Source of the DNA: Aquitalea sp.
GTDB taxonomy: Bacteria; Pseudomonadota; Gammaproteobacteria; Burkholderiales; Chromobacteriaceae
Direction of reading: 5' to 3'
NCBI GenBank assembly: GCA_019232735.1
Contig: JAFANL010000097.1
Coordinates: 1 to 23,501 of the forward strand
DNA length: 23,501 nt
Of this stretch, positions 8,157-15,302 are shown piece by piece. The translations under genes and the position numbers were made by a program. The notes under the pieces are model-generated. The model was not told where the DNA came from. It made no database searches and saw only the letters and a program-made list of their open reading frames with translations. Every line of letters starts with the position of its first letter. Positions within the stretch are counted from its first letter, which is position 1.

Positions 8157-9000
8157 GGCGCAACTTGGCCATTTGCATCAGTTTTTCAAACAAGGACAAG
8201 TCTTGCTCGTTCTTGAGCAGGGCACCTGCCAATGGCGGCAAGCTGGCGTTGCCATGCCTGCTGGCCAGTTCCTGGCTGTCGATGTTTTCACTGCCCAATA
8301 GTTTCAGCCAGTCCAGCAGTTCGGACGTGGTGGGTTTTTTCTTTAGTCCCGGCAGTTCCCGAATGGAGAAAAACACTTCCAGCGCCTGGCTGATCAATTG
8401 CTGCTGCAAGCCCGGATAGTGCACATCGATGATGGCCTGCATGGTGTCCCGGTCCGGGAAGCGAATGTAGTGGAAGAAGCAGCGGCGCAAAAAGGCATCC
8501 GGCAGTTCTTTTTCATTATTGGAAGTAATGATGATGATGGGGCGCTGTCTGGCCCGGACAAACTGCTGGGTTTCGTGGACAAAGAACTCCATCTGGTCCA
8601 GCTCGCGCAGCAGATCGTTGGGGAATTCGATATCGGCCTTGTCGATCTCGTCAATCAGCAGCACCGGAGCGGTAGCCGCCTCAAAAGCCTGCCATAGCTG
8701 GCCTTTGATAATGTAATTGCTGATGTCGTGTACCCTGGCGTCACCAAGCTGGGAGTCACGCAGTCGCGATACCGCATCATATTCATACAGCCCATGCTGG
8801 GCCTTGGTGGTGGATTTGATCGGCCAGATGATCAGCTGGCGGCCTAGGCCGGCGGCGATTTCCTCGGCCAGCATGGTTTTGCCGGTGCCGGGCTCTCCCT
8901 TGACCAGCAAGGGGCGTTGCAGGGTGATGGCCGCATTGACGGCCATCATCAGGTCATCGGTGGCGACATAGTTGTCGCTGCCGCTAAAGCGTGTGTTCAT
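8149..9000 (-). CDS. MoxR-family AAA+ ATPase
   Basis: A 283-aa chaperone-type AAA+ ATPase. MoxR proteins usually act with a von Willebrand factor A (VWA) protein to mature or insert cofactors into enzyme complexes. Walker A is GEPGTGKT (residues 35-42), Walker B is LLIDEID (114-120), sensor 1 is IITSNNE, and FLRRC carries the likely arginine finger. I start at the ATG at 9000, which has AAGG about nine bases upstream and begins just before the conserved domain; the upstream ATG at 9021 has no ribosome site. The usual VWA partner is not among the neighbours: the gene downstream is xerC, overlapping by 8 bases. Function beyond ATPase is inferred from the family. Confidence 0.9.
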   Translation of the reverse strand: MNTRFSGSDNYVATDDLMMAVNAAITLQRPLLVKGEPGTGKTMLAEEIAAGLGRQLIIWPIKSTTKAQHGLYEYDAVSRLRDSQLGDARVHDISNYIIKGQLWQAFEAATAPVLLIDEIDKADIEFPNDLLRELDQMEFFVHETQQFVRARQRPIIIITSNNEKELPDAFLRRCFFHYIRFPDRDTMQAIIDVHYPGLQQQLISQALEVFFSIRELPGLKKKPTTSELLDWLKLLGSENIDSQELASRHGNASLPPLAGALLKNEQDLSLFEKLMQMAKLRRG

Positions 9001-9028
9001 GTGGGCTAGCCTTGTGGTCATGATGCTA

Positions 9029-9059
9029 CAAAGCCGCCAGGGTCGCCCGGGCGGCTTTG
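9029..9059 (-). terminator. Hairpin between the TerB-like gene and the MoxR gene
   Basis: A perfect 10-bp stem CAAAGCCGCC/GGCGGCTTTG with an 11-base loop. Read leftward it is followed by only a short T-containing tail, so it may be a weak or partial terminator separating the two upstream genes from moxR-xerC. Confidence 0.5.
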
Positions 9060-9109
9060 ATCATGCGGGGGCGGTACGGATGCCACTCCCGGTCGTGCTG
9101 GTGCAGTGC

Positions 9110-9523
9110 TTAGCGGACGAACTGGCGTTCCAGATCATCCAGGCTGATGTTCCATTCTTTCATCATGTGACGCAGCAGCACCATTTCCGGATCGCTGATG
9201 GTGCCGTCCGACTTGCTGATGTCCATGGCCAGCACGCAAGTGAGGATGCGTTTGTTGGGGTCGCTGACTTCGGACAGCATGGCTTCGATACGATCGCTAT
9301 CCAGCAGATGAATGGTGCCATCCTGTTCTGCTTCGTCGGAGATATCGTCACAGTAATCCGCCAGCACCTGGGCAAACTGCTTGCGCGGCAGGCCGATCAG
9401 ATCGTAGACATTGACGTTTTCAAGCAGATCCAGCTCGCGCGGGTCCATATTGCCATCGGTAATCATGAACATGGCCAGCAGGCGGGCGATGGCCTGCGGG
9501 CTGTTGCCTGGATATGAACGCAT
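9110..9523 (-). CDS. TerB-like (tellurite resistance TerB family) protein
   Basis: A 137-aa soluble helical protein with the TerB/DjlA-N-type pattern: two similar halves, each with an acidic loop that could bind a metal ion (TDGNMDPRELDLLE near residues 22-35 and SKSDGTISDPEM near 104-115). The family is named after tellurite resistance operons, but stand-alone copies are common and their role is unknown, so resistance should not be assumed. No other ter genes are present. The ATG at 9523 has AGGGAA upstream. The gap to the preceding thioesterase gene is 17 bases, so the two are probably co-transcribed. Confidence 0.75.
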   Translation of the reverse strand: MRSYPGNSPQAIARLLAMFMITDGNMDPRELDLLENVNVYDLIGLPRKQFAQVLADYCDDISDEAEQDGTIHLLDSDRIEAMLSEVSDPNKRILTCVLAMDISKSDGTISDPEMVLLRHMMKEWNISLDDLERQFVR

Positions 9524-9540
9524 CTTGGGATTCCCTATTG

Positions 9541-9966
9541 TTATTGGTTGACTCTAGCCGCAAACGCGGCGGGCATGGCGACTGGTTTCCGGGTTTGATA
9601 GTCGAAGAATACGATGCCTGTCTTCAATCTTGCCACTTCTTTGCCATTGTTGCCATCGATAGCCTGGTAGACGATGTCCAGACCATAGGGGTTGGGGTCG
9701 GCCAGGCCCAGCCGGAAAAGCAGCTGGTCGCCATGGAAGGCCTCGGCACGATACATTACCGCAGCATCGGCCATGATGATACCCACGCCTTCCACATCCA
9801 GCTCGCTGTAGCCCAGGCTTTTCAGAAAGCGCAGGCGTGCTTCATGGGCCAGGCGCAAAATGGCATCATTTGCCATGTGACCGCCATAGTTGATATCGCT
9901 GATCCGTACTTCCAGCATGGTTTCGTAAATGAATTGCTCTGGTAGTGCAATCTTGATGCGGGCCAT
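9541..9966 (-). CDS. Hotdog-fold acyl-CoA thioesterase family protein
   Basis: 141 aa, the size of a single hotdog domain. The pattern DINYGGHMANDAIL near residues 24-37 matches the 4HBT active-site region with its Asp, Gly-His and Asn. Members hydrolyse acyl-CoA or acyl-ACP thioesters; the acyl chain preference cannot be told. The ATG at 9966 has a strong AGGTGA ribosome site. It is the first gene of the leftward cluster and is divergent from the uspA gene with 117 bases between the starts, so the promoter region is shared. Confidence 0.82.
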   Translation of the reverse strand: MARIKIALPEQFIYETMLEVRISDINYGGHMANDAILRLAHEARLRFLKSLGYSELDVEGVGIIMADAAVMYRAEAFHGDQLLFRLGLADPNPYGLDIVYQAIDGNNGKEVARLKTGIVFFDYQTRKPVAMPAAFAARVNQ

Positions 9967-10083
9967 GATTTCACCTGAAGAAATGACAAGCAGTCTAATC
10001 GACTGTCTTAATCTGTATCAACCGTAGGGCAGGCTGGTTTGCTAGACTGAATGCATAGTAGCAACACACAACAGGAGAGAGTT

Positions 10084-10533
10084 ATGTATCAACGCATATT
10101 TGTTCCCGTGGATGATAGCGACACTTCCAATCTGGCTTTGGCTGAAGCCTGCCGGCTTGCCAAGAGCATGGGCAGTACTCTGCGCCTGGTGCATGTTGTC
10201 GACCTGGCCCAGTTCGGCTGGGGGGGGACTGAGTTTCTCGATGCTGCCGAGCTGCAAAAATCGATCAAGCAAGCTGGTGAGCAGGTGCTGGGGCAGGCTC
10301 AGGCGCAGGCAGTGGCTGCTGGCCTGGCTCCGGAAGTGAAGATTCTGGAAAGCTGGGGTGACAAGATTGCCTCGGTTTTGCTGGATGATGCCAATACCTG
10401 GGGCGCGGACCTGGTGGTCATGGGTACCCATGGCTGGAGTGGTTTGATGCATATCCTGATGGGTAGCGTGGCCGAAGGTCTGCTCAAGCAGGCGGATGTG
10501 CCGGTACTGCTGGTGCGTAACGCCGGGGAATAA
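10084..10533 (+). CDS. Universal stress protein, UspA family, ATP-binding type
   Basis: A 149-aa single-domain Usp protein. The N-terminal strand FVPVDDSD and the ATP-binding signature G-x2-G-x9-G-S (GTHGWSG followed by MGSVAEGLL near residues 120-136) place it in the nucleotide-binding subgroup. Such proteins accumulate on starvation or stress and act as dimers in the cytoplasm. The ATG at 10084 has AGGAGA just upstream; an in-frame ATG at 10051 precedes this ribosome site and was rejected. It is a single-gene unit converging on the XRE regulator. Confidence 0.92.
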   Translation: MYQRIFVPVDDSDTSNLALAEACRLAKSMGSTLRLVHVVDLAQFGWGGTEFLDAAELQKSIKQAGEQVLGQAQAQAVAAGLAPEVKILESWGDKIASVLLDDANTWGADLVVMGTHGWSGLMHILMGSVAEGLLKQADVPVLLVRNAGE

Positions 10534-10600
10534 GCAGGCAGGTGAGGATGTGGCTCGCTCTACCAGGGCGGGTCACTGGTGCCAGTGTGGCCAAGATGCA

Positions 10601-10651
10601 AAAAGGGCGGTGGCAAGCCGGTATCTCCCCTACCGGCCTGCCACCGCCCTT
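10601..10651 (-). terminator. Long terminator hairpin of the XRE-type gene
   Basis: Outer arms AAGGGCGGTGGCA (10603-10615) and TGCCACCGCCCTT (10639-10651) are perfect; inner arms AGCCGGTA/TACCGGCC continue the stem with one mismatch. Read leftward the stem is followed by TTTTTG. It serves the leftward gene; read rightward there is no T-run. Confidence 0.9.
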
Positions 10652-10669
10652 GTGGCGATATGTGCAGTA

Positions 10670-10993
10670 TTAGTTGGCTGCTACTTCTGCATTGCCTTCC
10701 TGAGCTTCCATCTGGGCGCGTACGGCCTTGCGCAGGCTCTTGTACAGATCCGGATGGGTTTCCTTCAGGTATTCGACGATTTCGAAGTCTTCACGACGAA
10801 CCTTGGACAGGTCGATCTGCTCGACATGCACCAGGCGCAGCAGTTCGCGTACCGGTTTGGGCATGTTGCGACCGCTCTCGTAGCGGGAGCCGCCAGACTG
10901 GGTAACGCCGATGCGGCTCCAGAACTCTTGCTGGTTCAGGCCGAGCTTGCGACGGATTTCACGCGGATTGGTGATTTTCTCAAAGAGTTTCAT
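10670..10993 (-). CDS. XRE-type helix-turn-helix DNA-binding protein
   Basis: A 107-aa protein with a helix-turn-helix of the Cro/C1 (XRE) type at about residues 10-65; the pattern IRRKLGLNQQEFWSRIGV-TQSGGSRYESG is typical. A basic-acidic helical tail follows. The ATG at 10993 has AAGAGGA about eight bases upstream. I recognise it as a stand-alone regulator type common in beta-proteobacteria, without a known target. A 9-bp inverted repeat lies 53 bases upstream of its start, an attractive site for self-control. A strong terminator ends the gene, so it appears monocistronic, or it may receive read-through from ffs, which is transcribed toward it. Confidence 0.88.
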   Translation of the reverse strand: MKLFEKITNPREIRRKLGLNQQEFWSRIGVTQSGGSRYESGRNMPKPVRELLRLVHVEQIDLSKVRREDFEIVEYLKETHPDLYKSLRKAVRAQMEAQEGNAEVAAN

Positions 10994-11045
10994 GACTTGT
11001 TCCTCTTAAAAAGGCTAAACGTATTGTATTGAGTTATAGGTATGG

Positions 11046-11071
11046 TTTAGGACACTGCCCTATGTCCTAAA
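11046..11071. promoter_or_regulatory. 9-bp inverted repeat, candidate operator upstream of the XRE gene
   Basis: Perfect arms TTTAGGACA (11046-11054) and TGTCCTAAA (11063-11071) around 8 bases. The centre-to-centre distance of 17 bp suits a dimeric helix-turn-helix protein binding about two turns. It lies in an AT-rich stretch between the XRE start and ffs. Confidence 0.55.
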
Positions 11072-11249
11072 AATAGCAAAGAAAATCCATAACGAATAAT
11101 CAGATGCATGAAAAATCATTAAGTTCAATGATTCCTACATCTTATTTTCTATATGTTAGAGTATTCTTATCTAGAAATACAATGGAATCTTTGCCAACTG
11201 GCGTGAAATAGTATCGCCATGTCGTAAACATGTACATACAAGAGGGGAG

Positions 11250-11349
11250 GGGTGGCGAGCCTGACCCTCGGCACTTGTACTAAGTAACTATGGCTGCTTC
11301 CTTCCGGACCTGACCAGGTTTGCTACCGTACAATGCGAGGAGACCCGCC
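11250..11349 (-). ncRNA. ffs: 4.5S RNA, small bacterial signal recognition particle RNA
   Basis: RNA part of the signal recognition particle, which with Ffh targets nascent membrane proteins. The leftward strand contains the nearly invariant apical core GGUCAGGUCCGGAAGGAAGC, with its symmetric loop and tetraloop GGAA. The flanks pair over a long hairpin: the 5' end GGCGGGTC... with the 3' end ...CUCGCC, and UUGUAC with GUACAA inside. Mature ends are estimated at about 11349 (5') and 11250-11254 (3'). The size of about 100 nt fits the short bacterial form lacking the Alu domain. A sigma70 promoter lies just upstream. The short leader between the start and the mature 5' end would be removed by RNase P. 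I see no clear terminator downstream. Confidence 0.95.
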
Positions 11350-11363
11350 GTAGAAGAAGGCGA

Positions 11364-11392
11364 ATCATAGCGGGTTTCGACCGGTTTGCCAA
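11364..11392 (-). promoter_or_regulatory. Sigma70 promoter of ffs
   Basis: Read leftward: -35 TTGGCA (11392-11387), 17-base spacer, -10 TATGAT (11369-11364). The predicted start lies a few bases upstream of the mature 4.5S 5' end. Both boxes match the consensus well and the spacing is ideal. Confidence 0.82.
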
Positions 11393-11530
11393 GTGTTTGC
11401 GCTTACCTGGCAGCCTGGAGCTTGGCAGCACAATGGTGACGGTTGTTGAAGGTCTGGAATGGTATTGCCGCCTGCCGGGTAATCAGGGCAGACTCACGAC
11501 ATGCCTTGTCTTACTGATTACAGGACTGCC

Positions 11531-12712
11531 ATGTCTTCTTCCTACCTTTCCTTGCTGAGCCGCCTGGTTGCTTTTGATACCACCAGCCGTCATTCCAATC
11601 TGGAGCTGATTCACTGGGTAAGCCAGTATCTGTCGGAATATGGGGTCAGCAGTCATCTCACTTTGAATGATGATGGCAGCAAGGCCAATCTGTTTGCCCG
11701 TATCGGGGCTGATGAGCTGCCCTTGATGCTGCTGTCCGGGCATTCCGATGTGGTGCCGGTTGATGGGCAAGCCTGGACTTCACCGCCGTTTGTCTTGACT
11801 GACAAGGGGGATGGGCGCTGGTATGGGCGGGGTTCTGCCGATATGAAAGGCTTTATTGCCTGCGTGCTGGCGCGCGTGCCGGACTGGGTGGAGCTGGCCA
11901 GGCAAGGGGGCTTGCAGCAAGGCATAGGCATTGCACTCTCTTATGATGAGGAGGTGGGCTGCCTGGGTGTGCCACGTCTGATCGAGGCCCTGTTGCAACA
12001 GGACATTCCGGTGGCAGGTTGCATCATTGGCGAACCCACCTCCATGCGGCCGGTGGTGGCTCACAAGGGGATTGCCCATTATCACTGCCATGTGGCCGGG
12101 CGGGCAGCGCATTCTTCGCTGACGCCGCAGGGGGTGAATGCCATCGAATATGCGGCCCGCCTGATCACCCATGTGCGACGTCTGGCGGATACCGAGGCGT
12201 CTTTCGGGCATCATCAGCCTTTATATGATGTGCCGTTTACTACTTTGCAGACCGGCACCATTCACGGCGGTACCGCCAACAATATTGTTCCCAAAGATTG
12301 CACGTTTACCTTTGAATGCCGCTGGCTACCTGGCGATGATCCACAGCGCTTTGTCGATTCGGTGCGCGACTATGCCGACAAGCTGCTGCTGGAAATGCGC
12401 CAGACTGCGCCGGAGGCGGATATCTCGATAGAACCCAGAGTGTATTGCCCGGCGTTCGAGGCCACGCCGGATAGCGAGGTGCTGCACTATGTAGAGAAAC
12501 TGTGTGGCTGCCAGGGTGGGGATGGGGTGGCTTATACCACCGAGGCCGGCGTGTTTCATGCGGCGGGTATCCCTTGCGTGGTGCTGGGGCCGGGCTCTAT
12601 CGAGCAGGCACACCGGCCTGACGAATTTATTGAGCACAGTCAACTGGAGGCGTGTTTCGACTGGTTGGGACGCCTGACTGCGGAGCTGTGTCGCATGCGG
12701 GAGAGCAAGTAG
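11531..12712 (+). CDS. argE: Acetylornithine deacetylase
   Basis: M20-family zinc hydrolase of arginine biosynthesis; converts N-acetylornithine to ornithine and acetate in the linear pathway. 393 aa from the ATG at 11531 (AGGA upstream; the open frame to 11501 adds ten residues without support). Metal-site residues: His71 and Asp73 in SGHSDVVP, Asp104 in GRGSADMKG, the Glu140-Glu141 pair in SYDEEVG, Glu168 in IGEPT, and the C-terminal histidine in QAHRPDEF. The dimerisation domain lies at about residues 180-290. Succinyl-diaminopimelate desuccinylase and other M20 peptidases share this layout; HSDVVPVDG and IGEPTSM favour ArgE. It stands alone between ffs and a terminator. Many bacteria with argJ lack argE, so its role alongside the other arginine genes deserves checking. 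Confidence 0.86.
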   Translation: MSSSYLSLLSRLVAFDTTSRHSNLELIHWVSQYLSEYGVSSHLTLNDDGSKANLFARIGADELPLMLLSGHSDVVPVDGQAWTSPPFVLTDKGDGRWYGRGSADMKGFIACVLARVPDWVELARQGGLQQGIGIALSYDEEVGCLGVPRLIEALLQQDIPVAGCIIGEPTSMRPVVAHKGIAHYHCHVAGRAAHSSLTPQGVNAIEYAARLITHVRRLADTEASFGHHQPLYDVPFTTLQTGTIHGGTANNIVPKDCTFTFECRWLPGDDPQRFVDSVRDYADKLLLEMRQTAPEADISIEPRVYCPAFEATPDSEVLHYVEKLCGCQGGDGVAYTTEAGVFHAAGIPCVVLGPGSIEQAHRPDEFIEHSQLEACFDWLGRLTAELCRMRESK

Positions 12713-12783
12713 CAGATTTTTTTGCATGGTCTGGCAAATCGCTTCAAAATCGCCGCTTTCGGTGACCCCGGAAACCAGAAGCG

Positions 12784-12819
12784 CCCGTTCAGGTTATCGC
12801 TTGAACGGGTTTGTTTTTT
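12784..12819 (+). terminator. Terminator after argE
   Basis: Stem CCCGTTCA/TGAACGGG with a 10-base loop, followed by TTTGTTTTTTG. It ends only about 20 bases before the start of the next gene, so that gene's own promoter must overlap this region or its transcript must arise by read-through. Confidence 0.88.
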
Positions 12820-12837
12820 GTCGTGATGAGAGACCAT

Positions 12838-14226
12838 ATGAAACAGGACAACAGATCCTCGGCCACCGTGGGCGCCAGCAAGGCGCGTGACGGTTTTACC
12901 TCCAGCTTTGGTGTGTTGGCGGCCACCCTGGGTTCGGCCGTCGGCCTGGGTAATATCTGGAAATTCCCCTATCTGACCGGTACCAATGGCGGTGCCGGTT
13001 TTCTGGTGGTGTATGTGTGCGCCACCTTGCTGGTGGGGCTGCCGGTGATGATCTCCGAGATCATGCTGGGCCGCCGTGCCAAGTCCGATGCCGTGACCGC
13101 GCTGAAGAAGCTGGCTCCAGCTGGCCAACCCTGGTGGCTGATCAGTGCTTTTGGCGTGGTGTCTGCCTTCCTGATCATGGCGTTTTATTCCGAAGTGGCG
13201 GCATGGGTGTTTGCCTATGTGTTCAAGGCCATGGGTGGTGGCATCCTGTCCAGTGATCCCAAGGTGACATCGGCAGCTTTTGGCGGCCTGATTGCCGATC
13301 CGGTGCAGTCGCTGTTGTGGCAATGGCTGGTGCTGGTACTGATTGGCGGCATCTTGCTGATGGGTGTGGCCAAGGGGATCGAGGCAGTGACCAAGAAGCT
13401 GATGCCGGTCTTGTTCCTGTTGCTGCTGGTGATTGGCGTGCGCAGCCTGATGCTGCCGGGCGCAATGCAGGGGGTTTCCTTCCTGTTTACCCCGGATTTC
13501 TCCAAGATTACCGCTGGCGTGGTGCTGACTGCGGTAGGCCTGGCGTTTTTCAAGCTGTCCATCGGCATGGGGACCATGATGACCTATGGCAGCTACTTCC
13601 GTGATGACCAGAACATTCCGGCTACCACCCTGCGGGTGATGTGTGCCGACCTGTTTGTTTCCATGCTGGCCGGTATCGCCATTTTCCCGGCGGTGTTTGC
13701 TTTTGGTTTCAAGCCGGAGGCGGGCCCCTCGTTGCTGTTCATCACCATTCCTGCCGTGTTTGCCAGCATGCCGCTGGGGCAGCTGTTCATGGTGGCATTC
13801 TTTATCCTGGCGGCCATTGCTTCGACTGGTGCCATGCTGTCCATCCTGGAAGTGCCGGTATCGGTGATGAGCGAGCGTTTTGGTATCAGCCGGCCCAAGG
13901 CTACGGTGCTGAACCTGGGTTTGCTGGCGCTGATTGGTGCCACCTGTGCCTTGTCCAACAGCAGCATGGCCGAGTTCAAATTGTTCGGCATGACCATGTT
14001 CGACCTGTTCGACTTTGTCACGTCCAATATCCTGATGCCGCTGGGCGGGATTTTCCTGTGTCTCTTCGTTGGCTGGGTGTGGGGTTTCGAGCGCCTGAAA
14101 CAGGCCTTGTCGAATGAAGGGAAGCTGCACAACGAAAGCCTGGTGCGGGTGCTGTTCGTGGTGGTGCGTTTTGTATCGCCGCTGCTGATCCTGGTTGTGA
14201 TGCTGAAAGGTTTGAAGCTGTTCTAA
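12838..14226 (+). CDS. Sodium-dependent transporter, NSS (SNF) family
   Basis: Inner-membrane secondary transporter of the neurotransmitter:sodium symporter family, which takes up amino acids or related amines with sodium. 462 aa. The first membrane helix carries the family motif GSAVGLGNIWKFPYL (about residues 33-47) with the unwound sodium and substrate site, followed by about ten further hydrophobic segments, consistent with the 11-12 helix bacterial members such as MhsT or TnaT. Start: the ATG at 12838 has GAGAG eight bases upstream; the ATG at 12826 is a possible alternative. Substrate is not readable. It lies between two strong terminators and so is probably transcribed alone. Confidence 0.9.
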   Translation: MKQDNRSSATVGASKARDGFTSSFGVLAATLGSAVGLGNIWKFPYLTGTNGGAGFLVVYVCATLLVGLPVMISEIMLGRRAKSDAVTALKKLAPAGQPWWLISAFGVVSAFLIMAFYSEVAAWVFAYVFKAMGGGILSSDPKVTSAAFGGLIADPVQSLLWQWLVLVLIGGILLMGVAKGIEAVTKKLMPVLFLLLLVIGVRSLMLPGAMQGVSFLFTPDFSKITAGVVLTAVGLAFFKLSIGMGTMMTYGSYFRDDQNIPATTLRVMCADLFVSMLAGIAIFPAVFAFGFKPEAGPSLLFITIPAVFASMPLGQLFMVAFFILAAIASTGAMLSILEVPVSVMSERFGISRPKATVLNLGLLALIGATCALSNSSMAEFKLFGMTMFDLFDFVTSNILMPLGGIFLCLFVGWVWGFERLKQALSNEGKLHNESLVRVLFVVVRFVSPLLILVVMLKGLKLF

Positions 14227-14250
14227 GCCAGAGGGCTTGTAGCAGGTATT

Positions 14251-14292
14251 AAGCAAAACGGGCCACCCGTCGAGGGATGGCCCGTTTTGCTT
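14251..14292. terminator. Strong, nearly symmetric terminator after the NSS transporter
   Basis: A perfect 15-bp stem AAGCAAAACGGGCCA/TGGCCCGTTTTGCTT with a 12-base loop. The GC core followed by GTTTTGCTT ends the rightward gene. Because the arms mirror each other it could also stop leftward transcription. Confidence 0.9.
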
Positions 14293-14425
14293 GGAAACGA
14301 GCGTTGTATTCCTGTCGCATTGCTGGCCCGACTTATTGCCTCATACACTTTTAACTAGTACTAAACAATAAATCGTGAAATGATGGGCGCTCTTCTCGTA
14401 TCCGTCGTGGATAAAAGGGGCTTGC

Positions 14426-14683
14426 GTGAGTCAGAACAAAATCTTGTCCTTCAGCCTGCAGCAGCTGGACCGGCCGGAAAGAATGACTGCCTTGTGTTCC
14501 GCATTATCGGCCTTGGTGCCGGACCGTTTTGCCGGGCCGTGGTCAGAGGAGGAGCTGCGCGAGCTGATTCAGGGCTGGCGCATGATGGCTTTCTGTCTGG
14601 ATGACGACGTGGTGTGCGCCTATCCCTTCCATTCCGCCGATGGCCTGTTCCGGACCGTGGTGTTCCATACCCGGGCAGCCTGA
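14426..14683 (+). CDS. Small protein of unknown function
   Basis: 85 aa, GTG start at 14426 with a good AAAAGGGG ribosome site five bases upstream. Acidic helical middle (WSEEELRELIQGW near residues 38-50) and a C-terminal half that reads as strands (VVCAYPFHS, LFRTVVFHT). No signal peptide, no membrane helix. I do not recognise a family. It ends two bases before the converging tag gene. Codon use looks like its neighbours and the ribosome site is convincing, so I take it as a real gene. It is preceded by an AT-rich stretch (14340-14390) that could hold its promoter, though no clear boxes stand out. Confidence 0.62.
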   Translation: MSQNKILSFSLQQLDRPERMTALCSALSALVPDRFAGPWSEEELRELIQGWRMMAFCLDDDVVCAYPFHSADGLFRTVVFHTRAA

Positions 14684-14685
14684 AA

Positions 14686-15261
14686 TCAGGTGCGGTCCGG
14701 ATGCCGGTGGCAGCTGCTCAGGTGATCATTCACCACGCCGGTTGCTTGCAGATAGGCATAGATCACCGTGCTGCCAACAAAATTCATCCCTGCTTTTTTC
14801 AAGGCTTTGCTGATGCGGTCGGACAATTCGGTACTGGCCGGACATTCACTGCTGGACTGCCAGTGATTGATGATGCTTTTCCCACCGGTATGACCCCATA
14901 GCCAACGATCAAAACTGCCATGCTGTTGTTGCAGCTGCAGAAACACGCGTGCATTGCGGATGGCGCTGCTGATTTTCAGCCGGTTGCGCACGATGCCGCT
15001 GTCCTGCATCAGTCTTTCAACATCAGCCTCGGTCATCATGGCCACGCGTGCTGGATCGAAGGCGTGAAAGGCGCGACGATAGCCTTCACGTTTGCGCAGG
15101 ATGGTAATCCACGACAGCCCGGCCTGGGCACCCTCCAGTATCAGCATCTCGAACAGCTTGTGCTCATCATGCTGGGGCTGGCCCCATTCCTGATCGTGAT
15201 AGGCCATATACAGCGGATCATCACCACACCATGGGCAGCGCGGCAGGTCTGAGTTGGGCAT
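14686..15261 (-). CDS. tag: DNA-3-methyladenine glycosylase I
   Basis: Base-excision repair enzyme that removes 3-methyladenine from alkylated DNA. 191 aa from the ATG at 15261 (GGAG about six bases upstream; an in-frame ATG at 15303 overlaps the fliW stop and was rejected). The N-terminal CPWCGDDPLYMAYHDQEWG and the C-terminal IYAYLQATGVVNDHLSSC carry the Cys/His residues that bind structural zinc in Tag. The middle holds the helix-hairpin-helix region (GAQAGLSWITILRKREGYR). It follows fliW by 41 bases on the same strand. A GC hairpin GCCCGGC/GCCGGGC (15277-15294) lies in the gap without a T-run, so co-transcription is likely but perhaps reduced. Confidence 0.94.
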   Translation of the reverse strand: MPNSDLPRCPWCGDDPLYMAYHDQEWGQPQHDEHKLFEMLILEGAQAGLSWITILRKREGYRRAFHAFDPARVAMMTEADVERLMQDSGIVRNRLKISSAIRNARVFLQLQQQHGSFDRWLWGHTGGKSIINHWQSSSECPASTELSDRISKALKKAGMNFVGSTVIYAYLQATGVVNDHLSSCHRHPDRT

Positions 15262-15302
15262 AAGGGCTCCGGAGTGGCCCGGCAAAGGCCGGGCGCGGGG
15301 CA

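Noticed and set aside
9110..9523. Tellurite resistance locus
   Set aside because: Only a single TerB-like protein is present; none of the other ter genes accompanies it, so resistance is not supported.
12640..14256. 538-aa leftward open frame opposite the NSS transporter
   Set aside because: Low-complexity, His/Gln-rich translation typical of the antisense of a GC-rich gene; the rightward frame is an unmistakable transporter.
15277..15294. GCCCGGC/GCCGGGC hairpin between fliW and tag as a terminator
   Set aside because: Stem of only 7 bp and no T-run on the leftward strand.
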